Source: Streptomyces sp. NBC_01478
GTDB lineage: Bacteria > Actinomycetota > Actinomycetes > Streptomycetales > Streptomycetaceae
Length of the DNA: 64,000 bases
Reading direction: 5' to 3'
NCBI RefSeq assembly: GCF_036227225.1
Contig: NZ_CP109444.1
Span: 3,205,501-3,269,500 of the forward strand
Shown here: piece by piece, positions 40,874 through 48,871 of the stretch
Layout of the letters: each line of letters starts with the position of its first letter
How positions within the stretch are numbered: position 1 is the first letter of the stretch
Position numbers and translations under genes: made by a program
Notes under the pieces: generated by a model
The model's database searches: none
What the model was told of the DNA's origin: nothing
What the model saw: the letters and a program-made list of their open reading frames with translations, nothing else

Positions 40874-43399
40874 GTGATCCGCTACGACGCCCTCGACGCG
40901 CTGCCCGTCCGCAGTGCCCTGCCCGGACTCGACGCCGCCCTGGAGGCGGGCGGTGCCGCCGTGCTCGTCGCGCCACCCGGCACCGGCAAGACGACGCTGG
41001 TCCCGCTCGCCCTGGCTGGGCTTCTCGGCGAGGGGAACGAGGGACCCGCGCGGCGGGTGGTCGTCGCCGAGCCTCGGCGGATCGCGGCACGGGCGGCGGC
41101 CCGGCGCATGGCGTGGCTGCTGGGCGAGAAGGTCGGCGAGAGCATCGGGTACACCGTGCGCGGCGAGCGGATCGTCGGGCGGCACGCACGCGTGGAGGTC
41201 GTCACGACCGGTGTGCTGCTCCAACGGCTGCAACGCGACCAGGAGTTGGCGGGTGTCGACGCCGTGATCCTGGACGAGTGCCATGAGCGGCACCTGGACG
41301 CGGACACCGTGGCCGCCTTCCTCGTCGACGTACGGGAGGCCCTGCGGCCCGAGTTGCGGCTGGTCGCGGCCTCCGCGACCACCGACGCGCAGGGCTGGGC
41401 CCGGCTGCTGGGCGATGCCCCGGTGGTCGAGGCGGAGGGTGTCGCGTATCCGGTGGAGGTCGTCTGGACGCCTCCGGTACATCCCGTACGGCCGCCGCAC
41501 GGGATGCGTGTGGACCCGGCGCTGCTCACGCACGTGGCGGCGACGGTACGGCGGGCGCTGGGCGAGCGGAACGGGGACGTGCTGTGTTTTCTGCCCGGGG
41601 TCGGCGAGATCGCGCGCGTGGCAGGGCAGTTGGGCGACCTGGGCGGGGCCGAGGTGCTCCAGGTGCACGGGCGCGCGCCGGCCGCCGTACAGGACGCGGT
41701 GCTGTCGCCGGGGGCGCGGCGGCGGGTGGTGCTGGCGACGTCCGTGGCGGAGTCGTCGCTGACGGTTCCCGGTGTACGGGTGGTCGTGGACTCGGGGTTG
41801 GCGCGGGAGCCGCGGGTCGATCACGCGCGCGGGCTGAGCGCGCTCGCGACGGTACGGGCGTCGCAGGCGGCCGGGCGGCAGCGGGCGGGGCGGGCCGGGC
41901 GTGAGGCACCGGGGGCGGTGTACCGCTGCTGGGCCGAGGCCGAGGACGCTCGTCTGCCGCGTTTTCCGGCGCCGGAGATCAAGGTGGCCGATCTGACGGC
42001 GTTCGCCCTTCAGGCGGCGTGCTGGGGGGATCCTGGGGCGTCGGGGCTGGCGTTGCTCGACGCGCCGCCCTCCGGGGCGATGGCAGCGGCTCAGGGTGTG
42101 TTGGCGGCGGTCGGTGCCGTCGACTCGGGTGGGCGCGCTACGTCACGGGGTGTGCAGTTGGCTCGGCTGGGGCTGCATCCCCGGCTGGGGCGGGCCCTGT
42201 TGGACACGGGCTCGGCGGGCGCCGAGGTTGTCGCGCTGCTCAGTGAGGAGGCGCCGCGGGCTTACGGGGATGATCTTGCCGGGGCTTTGCGGAGTGCCCG
42301 GCGTGGGGGTGACGCCTATGCCGGTCGGTGGCGTGCGGAGGTTCGGCGGCTGCGGGCCGTGGGGGCAGAAATTTCCCGCCCACCCACCCGTGACTCCGTT
42401 CCGATAGTGGTGAACGTCAAAAACAACGAAGACGCCCTCGTCGGACTCGTCGCCGCCCTCGCCTACCCCGAACGCGTCGCCAAAGCCGACGGTGGTTCCT
42501 ATCTCCTCGTGTCCGGCACCCGTGCCGAAGTCGGCGAAGCCAGCGCCCTTCGAGGCGCCCCCTGGATCGCTGTCGCCGTCGCCGACCGGCCGATCGGCAA
42601 AGGGCACGCGCGCGTGCAGCTCGGGGCAGTCGTCGACGAGGACGTCGCCCGGTTCGCGGCCGGGGCGCTGCTCAGCGAGGCGGACGAGGTGCACTGGGCC
42701 GGCGGGGACGTCGTGGCCCGGCGCGTCGAGCGGCTCGGGGCGGTCGAGTTGGCGGTGCGGCCGCTGCGGGACGCCGATCCCGTGGCCGTACGGGAGGCAC
42801 TTGTCGAAGGGCTGCGGCAGGAGGGGTTCGGGCTGTTGCGGTGGTCGGTGGATGCCCAAGTGCTGCGGCAGCGGCTGGCGTTCCTGTACCTGAACGTCGG
42901 GGCGCCTTGGCCGGATGTGTCCGACGAGGCGTTGCACGCGCGCGTGGACGAGTGGCTGGAGCCGGAGTTGGGGCGGGCGCGGCGGCGGGGTGATCTGGGG
43001 CGGATCGATGCGGGGCAGGGGCTGCGGCGGCTGCTGCCGTGGGCCTCGGGGGACGCGGGGCGGTTGGACGAGTTGGCTCCGGAGCGGTTCCTCGTGCCGA
43101 GCGGGTCCAGGATTCGGATCGACTACGGGAATCCCGAACAGCCCGTACTCGCCGTCAAGTTGCAGGAGATGTTCGGACTTCACGAGTCGCCGACCGTCGC
43201 CGGGGTGCCCGTACTCGTGCATCTCCTCTCCCCCGCCGGGCGGCCCGCCGCCGTCACCGCCGATCTCGCTTCCTTCTGGAGGGACGGCTACAAGGGCGTG
43301 CGGGCCGAGCTGCGCGGGCGGTATCCGAAGCATCCGTGGCCCGAGGACCCGGCCGCCGCCGAGGCCACGCGGTTCACGAACGCGCGGCTCAGGCGGTGA
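40874..43399 (+). CDS. hrpB: ATP-dependent helicase HrpB
   Basis: 841 residues from GTG (MIRYDALDALPVRSALPGLDAAL), the usual HrpB opening; an ATG 36 bp upstream adds an atypical lead. Walker A APPGTGKTTLVPLAL, motif Ia AEPRRIAARAAARRMA, DExH box as DECHERHLD, SATTDAQGW (motif III), ATSVAESSLTVPGVRVVVDSGLARE (motif V) and QAAGRQRAGRAGREAPGAVYR (motif VI). The C-terminal HrpB-specific part ends at WPEDPAAAEATRFTNARLRR. Cellular role in Streptomyces is not settled. It ends overlapping the convergent DUF3068 gene by 11 bp. Confidence 0.95.
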   Translation: MIRYDALDALPVRSALPGLDAALEAGGAAVLVAPPGTGKTTLVPLALAGLLGEGNEGPARRVVVAEPRRIAARAAARRMAWLLGEKVGESIGYTVRGERIVGRHARVEVVTTGVLLQRLQRDQELAGVDAVILDECHERHLDADTVAAFLVDVREALRPELRLVAASATTDAQGWARLLGDAPVVEAEGVAYPVEVVWTPPVHPVRPPHGMRVDPALLTHVAATVRRALGERNGDVLCFLPGVGEIARVAGQLGDLGGAEVLQVHGRAPAAVQDAVLSPGARRRVVLATSVAESSLTVPGVRVVVDSGLAREPRVDHARGLSALATVRASQAAGRQRAGRAGREAPGAVYRCWAEAEDARLPRFPAPEIKVADLTAFALQAACWGDPGASGLALLDAPPSGAMAAAQGVLAAVGAVDSGGRATSRGVQLARLGLHPRLGRALLDTGSAGAEVVALLSEEAPRAYGDDLAGALRSARRGGDAYAGRWRAEVRRLRAVGAEISRPPTRDSVPIVVNVKNNEDALVGLVAALAYPERVAKADGGSYLLVSGTRAEVGEASALRGAPWIAVAVADRPIGKGHARVQLGAVVDEDVARFAAGALLSEADEVHWAGGDVVARRVERLGAVELAVRPLRDADPVAVREALVEGLRQEGFGLLRWSVDAQVLRQRLAFLYLNVGAPWPDVSDEALHARVDEWLEPELGRARRRGDLGRIDAGQGLRRLLPWASGDAGRLDELAPERFLVPSGSRIRIDYGNPEQPVLAVKLQEMFGLHESPTVAGVPVLVHLLSPAGRPAAVTADLASFWRDGYKGVRAELRGRYPKHPWPEDPAAAEATRFTNARLRR

Positions 43400-44381
43400 C
43401 CGGTTCCGGTTCGTGGACCTCGGTGGGGGCGGGGTCTCCGGGGCGCCTGCTGCGGGCCTCCAGGTAGAGGGAGAGGGCCAGCAGGAGGAGGCCGAGGGTC
43501 AGGAAGCCCCAGGGGAGGTAGGAGACCATCAGCAGGACGAGGGTGCGGTTGGACTTCACCAGGGCGACGGTGTGCTTGATGTAGTCCTCGCGCATCTTCA
43601 CGTCACCGGCGAACGCCGTCACCTTGTCCCTGCCCCCCAGGAGGGTGCCGCCGCGCAGTTCCTCCTTGTGGAGCTCCTCGCCGTAGACCGGTGCCCCGGT
43701 GACGGGTTCGACCCAGAACTTGCGGACCGTGGTGTACCAGCGGGTGGTGCCGGTCTTGGCGACGTCCTCCGGGGTGATGCCCTTGACCGGCATCGTCTTC
43801 GGCAAGGGGACCTTGGTCCACGGGATGGTCTGCTCGAAGTAGTAGACCTTGACGCCGCGGAAGTTCTGGGTGCCCTTGTAGTGGATCGGGTTGGTGGTGC
43901 GGGTCTGCGCGTCGAAGTACTCGTAGTCCCGTTTCTGGGTCAGGAACGGCCACTTGAACTCGATGCCGTCCCGTTTCACCGGGTCGCCGTCGACCATCTC
44001 TCCGGCGGCGTGGACGGGCTCCTGGGTGTGCGCGTCGAAGATGTAGCGCTCGGGGATCGAGGAGACCATCTTGCCGTCGGGGCCCTGGACGTAGGACAGA
44101 CCGTCCCAGACGACGACGTCCCGCCCCGTCGTCTTGTCGATCTTCTTGGCGGCCTCCACGTTGCCCTTGAGGGTCTGCACGATGGTGACCTTGGGGACCG
44201 TCTTGGCCTTCAGGCCGTCGTAGTCGAGGAGGGTGGCGTTCTTCGCCTCCAGGACCATGTCCTGGTACTGGTTCGCCGGGATCTTGGCCAGGCGCGGGAA
44301 GGCGTACCAGCGCAGCAGCGGGGACAGCGCCGCGAAGAACACGGCGAGGGCGAGCAGGATCAGGCTGGCCTTGCGGTGCAA
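43389..44381 (-). CDS. DUF3068 membrane-anchored protein
   Basis: 330 residues from a TTG (GGGAGGCCGAG upstream). N-terminal hydrophobic anchor (about 5-25: ASLILLALAVFFAALSPLL), a large outside domain of about 265 residues (QYQDMVLEAKNATLLDYDG, TTGRDVVVWDGLSYV, TGTTRWYTTVRKFWVEPVTGAPVYGEE) and a second helix near 280-305 (SYLPWGFLTLGLLLLALSLYL), then a short cytosolic tail. This is the DUF3068 family, named PorA in Corynebacterium by database annotation though unrelated to porins in function that I can verify. A LacI-like palindrome lies 23 bp upstream of its start. Confidence 0.9.
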   Translation of the reverse strand: MHRKASLILLALAVFFAALSPLLRWYAFPRLAKIPANQYQDMVLEAKNATLLDYDGLKAKTVPKVTIVQTLKGNVEAAKKIDKTTGRDVVVWDGLSYVQGPDGKMVSSIPERYIFDAHTQEPVHAAGEMVDGDPVKRDGIEFKWPFLTQKRDYEYFDAQTRTTNPIHYKGTQNFRGVKVYYFEQTIPWTKVPLPKTMPVKGITPEDVAKTGTTRWYTTVRKFWVEPVTGAPVYGEELHKEELRGGTLLGGRDKVTAFAGDVKMREDYIKHTVALVKSNRTLVLLMVSYLPWGFLTLGLLLLALSLYLEARSRRPGDPAPTEVHEPEPVTA

Positions 44382-44403
44382 CTCGGCCTCCCTACCAAGG
44401 AGT

Positions 44404-44425
44404 TAAACGCTTGCGCAATCGTTTA
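44404..44425. promoter_or_regulatory. Near-perfect 22-bp palindrome, LacI-like operator candidate
   Basis: Half-sites TAAACGCTTGC and GCAATCGTTTA match at ten of eleven positions, with a central CpG as in LacI/PurR-family operators. It lies 23 bp upstream of the DUF3068 TTG and covers the last codon of the SPW_0924 gene. Confidence 0.5.
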
Positions 44426-44557
44426 CGGGTGCGCGGGCACCGTCGTCAGCAGCGGTTTCGGGGAGGTCTTGCCCATCGGTGAGCCCATCGCTGTGATGGT
44501 CAGGACCAGCGCGAACGCGAGCGCGAGTCCGGTCGCGGCGGCGATGAGGGCACGCAT
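44423..44557 (-). CDS. SPW_0924 family small protein
   Basis: 44 residues: MRALIAAATGLALAFALVL starts an N-terminal hydrophobic helix, followed by TITAMGSPMGKTSPKPLLTTVPAHP. From memory this is the actinobacterial SPW_0924 family: short, one transmembrane helix, conserved TSPxPLLTTVPAHP end. GGGAGGCCCGGC precedes the ATG, a strong ribosome site. It is directly upstream of DUF3068 on the same strand, its usual neighbour as I recall. Function unknown; the invariant C-terminus looks like an outside or inside recognition tail. Confidence 0.85.
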   Translation of the reverse strand: MRALIAAATGLALAFALVLTITAMGSPMGKTSPKPLLTTVPAHP

Positions 44558-44699
44558 GCCGGGCCTCCCGACAGACAGGAACCGAAGGAACCGAAGGAAC
44601 CGACGACTCCAGGAACTGATAGGTCGTCAGGTCGGGCACCGTAGCAACGCACGCGCGAGATGAGAACACGTTGCACACGCAGGACATGCGGGGACGGGG

Positions 44700-44746
44700 A
44701 CACGACGAAGGCCCCCGCCCGCCGTAGCGGAGGGGCGCCCTTGTCG
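44700..44746 (-). terminator. Hairpin after the transglycosylase gene
   Basis: An imperfect long stem (ACGACGAAGGCCCCCGC against GGAGGGGCGCCCTTGTCGT, with small bulges) just past the 44788 stop, reading leftward. It would end the transglycosylase transcript and insulate the SPW_0924 promoter. Confidence 0.6.
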
Positions 44747-44787
44747 TGCGGTCGTGCGGTTGTGCGGCCGTCGGGTCCTACGAGTCG

Positions 44788-46524
44788 TTACGCGCTCGGC
44801 GACGCTGACGGACTCGGGCTCGGGCTCGGGCTGGCCGAGGAGGTGTCGGTCGCCGCCGCCACGGTCAGTTCGACCGTGAGGGTCGCGCCGCCCGTGGTGG
44901 TGATCTGGAGCAGGAAGGTGCCGGTGGTGTCGTCGGCGTACAACTTCGGCAGCTTCAGGAGGCCGTCGGCGTCCGTGGCCAGGCCCGTGAGGGTGCGTAC
45001 GGTCTTGCCGTCCGCGTCCTTGAAGTAGGGGCCCTTGTCGTTCTCGGTCGCGTCGTCGGCCGCCTTGATGAGGGTCGCGGTGGCGGCGACCTTGTCGGCG
45101 ACCGCGCCGTTCTCCGTGGCCTTCACCTCGACCTGGTCGGCGAACTCGCCGCCCGGAGTGCAGGTCAGCGCGGTGGTGCTGGTGCGGACCAGAGTGTCGG
45201 CGACGCGGGGCGTGACGCTGGCCGTGTAGTCGAGACCGGCGATCGTACGACCGACGACGGTCGCGCGGACGGTGAAGTCACCGGTCGTCTCGCCTGCCTG
45301 GAGGGCGGGGGCGACGGCCACACCGGAGGCGTTGGTGACGACCGTGGCGACCTTCTCGCCGCCGACGAACGTGGCGTCGGTGGTCCCGACGATCGTGAAC
45401 CGGATCCTGACCTTGGCGACGGCCTTGCCGGCCGAGGTCCTGGCGCTGGTGCTGATCTTCTTGGTGAACGCGTCGCCCGCCACCGCGGTGAGCTTCGCCG
45501 TACCCGCGTCCGCCAGCTTGGCCACCGTGTCGGTGGGGGTCGGAGTCGGCGTGGGCGTAGGCGTGGGCGTGGGCGTCGGGGTCGAGGTGGGCGGCGTGGT
45601 GGGGTTGCTCGGGTTGGTGCTCGGCTTCGAGGTGTCCGGAGTCGAGGGCGACGGTGTGGGCGTAGGCGTCGGACTGGCCCCGGAGCCGTCGTCGCTGCGG
45701 CCCGACGGCAGCGTGCCCGTGCCGTCCGGGACCGAGTGGGTGCCCTTGCGGTAGTACTCCAGCCAGGACAGGACCGTGTTCAGGTAGTCCGTCGAGTTGT
45801 TGTAGCTGAGGATCGCGCTGCGCAGGCCCGCGTCGGTCGACAGGTTCCAGTCGTTGCGGCACAGGTAGTGGCCTGCGGCGAGCGCGGCGTCGTAGACGTT
45901 GTTGGGGTCCTTGACCCCGTCGCCGTTGCCGTCGCGGCCCGCCCAGGCCCAGGTGGACGGGATGAACTGCATGGGCCCGACCGCCTGGTCGTACGTGCTG
46001 TTGCCGTCGTACGCGCCGTTGTCGGTGTCCTTGATGAGCGCGAAGCCGTTGCCGTCGAGCGCGGGGCCGAGGATCTTGGAGGTCGTGGTGCCGGCGGCGT
46101 CGACCTGGCCGCCGCGGGCCTGGCCCGACTCGACCTTGCCGATGGCGGCGAGGAGTTGCCAGGGCAGGTTGCAGCCCGGCTTGGACGCGGCGAGTTCCGT
46201 CTCGGCCTTCTTGTAGGCGTCGAGGACGGTCGCCGGGATGCCGGCCTCGGCCTCGCCCACCGAGACCGGGGTCCCTATGGACGGCGACTGGGTGGGGCTC
46301 GGGAGGGGACTGCTGAGCGGCGGGAGGTCCGTGTAGTACGGCGAGTCTCCGGTGGCGCTGTGGTCGGTGGTACTCCCGTCGGGCGTCGTCTGGCCGGCGG
46401 CGGTCGGTCTGTCGCTGCCGGTCACCGCCGGAGCCTGGGACGCGGACAGTGCCGCGACCGCTGCCGCGGCCACCGCCGTCGTCGCCGCACCCTTGCGCAG
46501 CCGCCTGCCGAAATGCGCCGTCAT
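44788..46524 (-). CDS. Secreted lytic transglycosylase with C-terminal Ig-like domains
   Basis: 578 residues. A long basic-hydrophobic N-terminus (RRLRKGAATTAVAAAAVAALSASQAPA) is an Ala-rich secretion signal. Residues about 95-275 are an SLT-type lysozyme fold: CNLPWQLLAAIGKVESGQARGG (catalytic Glu in KVESG), GNSTYDQAVGPMQFIPSTWAW, DGNGDGVKDPNNVYDAALAAGHYLC and AGLRSAILSYNNSTDYLNTVLSWLEYYRKG. A Pro/Thr-rich linker of 'PT' repeats (about 290-345) leads to two Ig-like (invasin/BIg) domains at about 350-560. It cleaves peptidoglycan glycan strands. The tail ends in Ser-Pro repeats. Confidence 0.92.
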   Translation of the reverse strand: MTAHFGRRLRKGAATTAVAAAAVAALSASQAPAVTGSDRPTAAGQTTPDGSTTDHSATGDSPYYTDLPPLSSPLPSPTQSPSIGTPVSVGEAEAGIPATVLDAYKKAETELAASKPGCNLPWQLLAAIGKVESGQARGGQVDAAGTTTSKILGPALDGNGFALIKDTDNGAYDGNSTYDQAVGPMQFIPSTWAWAGRDGNGDGVKDPNNVYDAALAAGHYLCRNDWNLSTDAGLRSAILSYNNSTDYLNTVLSWLEYYRKGTHSVPDGTGTLPSGRSDDGSGASPTPTPTPSPSTPDTSKPSTNPSNPTTPPTSTPTPTPTPTPTPTPTPTDTVAKLADAGTAKLTAVAGDAFTKKISTSARTSAGKAVAKVRIRFTIVGTTDATFVGGEKVATVVTNASGVAVAPALQAGETTGDFTVRATVVGRTIAGLDYTASVTPRVADTLVRTSTTALTCTPGGEFADQVEVKATENGAVADKVAATATLIKAADDATENDKGPYFKDADGKTVRTLTGLATDADGLLKLPKLYADDTTGTFLLQITTTGGATLTVELTVAAATDTSSASPSPSPSPSASPSA

Positions 46525-46784
46525 GGAGTGAACCCCTCCCAGGGACGCCCGAGCGCCCGTCCTTGTCTGTTACCTCTGCGCCTGGTGTGACGGTCGACCC
46601 GCCCCACAGGTTGCCCTCGTGGTCGTAATCGGATGGTGTGTACTTCTGTCCTCCGCCTCCGCCCGTCCGCGGGCCCCGCGCGGGGACCCAGGCGACCCTA
46701 CGACAACTTGCTTTGCACGGGCACCCGTTGGTGACCGTTATTCACCGCTTGGCCATATGCCGATGTCTCCTACGGGGAGCCCTG

Positions 46785-47648
46785 TTGCCGTTCACCTTGA
46801 GTCATGCCGCCGCCGTACTGCCCGCCGTGCGCGGCGACGGAAGGGGGCGCGGCCCACTCGTGCCGGCGGTGCTGGTGGCGGGTTCCTTCGCCCCCGACAT
46901 GACGTACTACGCGGCGAGTGCGGTCCCCGGGGCGATGGAATTCGGGGAGGTCACGCACTCCTTCCCCGGCGTCTTCACCGTCGACGTCCTCATCACCTGG
47001 GCGACGGTCGGCCTGTGGCTGCTGCTGCGCGAACCCCTGGTGGCCCTGCTCCCGCGCGCCCGGCAGTCCCGTTCGGCCACCCTCCTGCGCTGCGGCACCC
47101 CACGCGCGCGTGCGACCCCGTTGCTGGCCGCCCGGTGGTACGCGTCCGCGGTGCTCGGCGGCCTGACCCATGTCGTGTGGGACGCGTTCACCCACCACGA
47201 CCGGTGGGGCGTACGGCTGTTCCCCGTCCTCGACCGGCAACTGGCCGGCAGACCGCTGTTCTCGTCCGTCCAGTACGGCAGTTCGGCGATCGGCGCGCTG
47301 CTGATCACCGCGTTCGTGCTGCGCGCGCTACGACGGATCCCGGCCGCCGAGCCGGTGGGGGTGCCCGTGCTGTCGGTACGGGACCGATGGGCGGCCGGGC
47401 TCGTCCTCACCGCCTGCGCACTGCTCGCGGCGGCGGAACGGGCATCGAACTGGTGGGCCTACTGGGGCTCGACGGCAAGCCCCTGGGACCTGATCCCGAC
47501 CGTGTGCTTCGGAGCGGGGGCGGGACTGGTGCTGGGGGTGTTGCTCTATGGGGTCGGTGTGCGGGTCTGGCGTCCGGTGGGGGTGGGAGTGGCCCTCGAT
47601 CCGGACGGGGTCGGCGCGGGGCGGGGCGGGCGGGCCGACTCACGGTGA
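46785..47648 (+). CDS. DUF4184 family membrane protein
   Basis: 287 residues. Start chosen at TTG 46785 (GGGGAGCCC upstream) because DUF4184 proteins begin with MPFTLSHAAAVLP, here LPFTLSHAAAVLPAVR. The family conserves 'SFAPD', present in VAGSFAPDMTYYA, and 'THxxWDxFTH' present as GGLTHVVWDAFTHHD. About five hydrophobic helices follow. The His/Asp-rich cluster in the first third resembles a metal site of membrane hydrolases (LYTR/YdjM-like), unproven. Function unknown. It diverges from the transglycosylase gene. Confidence 0.88.
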   Translation: MPFTLSHAAAVLPAVRGDGRGRGPLVPAVLVAGSFAPDMTYYAASAVPGAMEFGEVTHSFPGVFTVDVLITWATVGLWLLLREPLVALLPRARQSRSATLLRCGTPRARATPLLAARWYASAVLGGLTHVVWDAFTHHDRWGVRLFPVLDRQLAGRPLFSSVQYGSSAIGALLITAFVLRALRRIPAAEPVGVPVLSVRDRWAAGLVLTACALLAAAERASNWWAYWGSTASPWDLIPTVCFGAGAGLVLGVLLYGVGVRVWRPVGVGVALDPDGVGAGRGGRADSR

Positions 47649-47850
47649 GCGGGGGCGTGGGCGTGAGCAGGGGCGGTAGCAGCACGGTCATGCGCGTGTG
47701 GGGCGCGCCACGGTGCCAGGAAACGGCGCCAGGAAGCGCAGTCATGCCGAGCCGTCCGCCCGGCTCGGCGACGAGCGCGGCCATGCGGATCCGTTGGTCA
47801 GGCCGACAGGAGCACGGGCGAGCGGGGGCGCGGGGGCGCGGGAAACACGG

Positions 47851-48252
47851 TTACGCGGAGCTGTCCGGTGGGGTCGCGATGAACACCGTCATGGTGTGCG
47901 CGGAGGGTGACTGCGGGAGCCAGGTGAGGACGATGTCCAGGTAACTGCGGCCCAGGTCGGCCCAGAGGCGCCAGACGGGGGTGCCGGTGGGCGTGGTGGC
48001 GGGTCCCTGGGGGTGTCTGGCTTGTTCTCGCGGGTCTACGGCCGTGTCGTCCCGGAACGTGAGGCGGTGCCGGAGTCCTGCGGCCGTGTGCCGGACGGCC
48101 ATCGCGAGGTCGGCGGGGATGCGGGCGGTGCTTGCGCCGGCCGCGAAGGCCGGAGCCGGCGGGCGGGGCGCGCCCTGCGCGGCAGCGGCGCCCGCTGCCC
48201 GCGTCTGAGTCCGCGCCCGACCCGTCCGGCGATGGAGCATGCGTATACCCAT
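47851..48252 (-). CDS. Conserved hypothetical protein
   Basis: 133 residues from ATG 48252 (GTAAGGATGCGGGC upstream); an internal ATG gives 129. N-terminal 60 residues are Arg/Ala-rich (MLHRRTGRARTQTRAAG). The C-terminal part is better formed: ADLAMAVRHTAAGLRHRLTFRDDTAVDPREQ, then GTPVWRLWADLGRSYLDIVLTWLPQS. I cannot name a family. Codon use in the second half is typical coding. The longer frame reaching 48837 runs over tandem repeats and is not accepted. Confidence 0.6.
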   Translation of the reverse strand: MGIRMLHRRTGRARTQTRAAGAAAAQGAPRPPAPAFAAGASTARIPADLAMAVRHTAAGLRHRLTFRDDTAVDPREQARHPQGPATTPTGTPVWRLWADLGRSYLDIVLTWLPQSPSAHTMTVFIATPPDSSA

Positions 48253-48672
48253 GCCCGCATCCTTACGGTCGCCGGGGGCGGGCGGCGTCTTCGCGGGGGC
48301 CACGCGGGTGACGGGCCCTCCGGGGGTTGGGCGGGGTTTGTGCTGGCCGGGGGTGGGTGTTGGTCGCCGGGGTCGGGGTGTTGCCCGGGGCTTGAGCTGG
48401 CCAGGGCCGGGGTGGGTGTGTGCCAGCCGGTCGGGAGGCGGTGCGGTGCGCTGCGGGCGGCTCGGGAGGGGTGCGGTTGGTTCGGCACCGGCGGGAAGCG
48501 TTGTGGTGGGCTGGGCGCCGTTGCGGCGGGATTTCGTGCGGGTGGATACGAAAGCGGGCCCAGGAGAGCCGGTGAGCGCGGTACTAGGAAACAGCGGGAG
48601 CATGAGAGCCGGTAAGCGTGCGCGGGCCCAGGCCTCGGAACTTGCCAAGCGCCCCAGAAGCGCCCCTTCCTC

Positions 48673-48728
48673 AGCCCGCCAGCCCGCCAGCCCGCCAGCC
48701 CGCCAGCCCGCCAGCCCGCCAGCCCGCC
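48673..48728. repeat. 7 x 8-bp tandem repeat
   Basis: Seven exact copies of AGCCCGCC back to back. An 8-bp unit shifts frame each copy, so it is not a protein repeat; likely a slippage-prone simple sequence repeat that may vary between strains. Confidence 0.95.
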
Positions 48729-48738
48729 AGCCACAGTC

Positions 48739-48774
48739 ACCCGCACCCGCACCCGCACCCGCACCCGCACCCGC
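48739..48774. repeat. 6 x 6-bp tandem repeat
   Basis: Six exact copies of ACCCGC, ten bases after the octamer array. Confidence 0.95.
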
Positions 48775-48871
48775 CATGGCACTCCCCCGCTCTCCACCGC
48801 CCCGGCAGAAACCCCCGCCCACCACACAACTCCCCACCCGACAACGCCCCCTCCGCCCACCCGGCCGGAGG

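Larger units (their letters stand above)
48253..48871. other. Low-complexity intergenic region
   Basis: 619 bp between the hypothetical gene and the polA stop. Long G-rich runs in the first part, then two tandem repeats. No frame here has coding character beyond repeat translation. It contains 7 x AGCCCGCC (48673-48728) and 6 x ACCCGC (48739-48774). Confidence 0.75.

Noticed and set aside
48673..48774. Possible CRISPR-like array
   Set aside because: Units are 6-8 bp with no spacers; simple tandem repeats, and no cas genes nearby.
47851..48837. 328-residue version of the hypothetical gene at 47851
   Set aside because: The extra N-terminus translates the octamer/hexamer repeats; ATG 48252 has a ribosome site.
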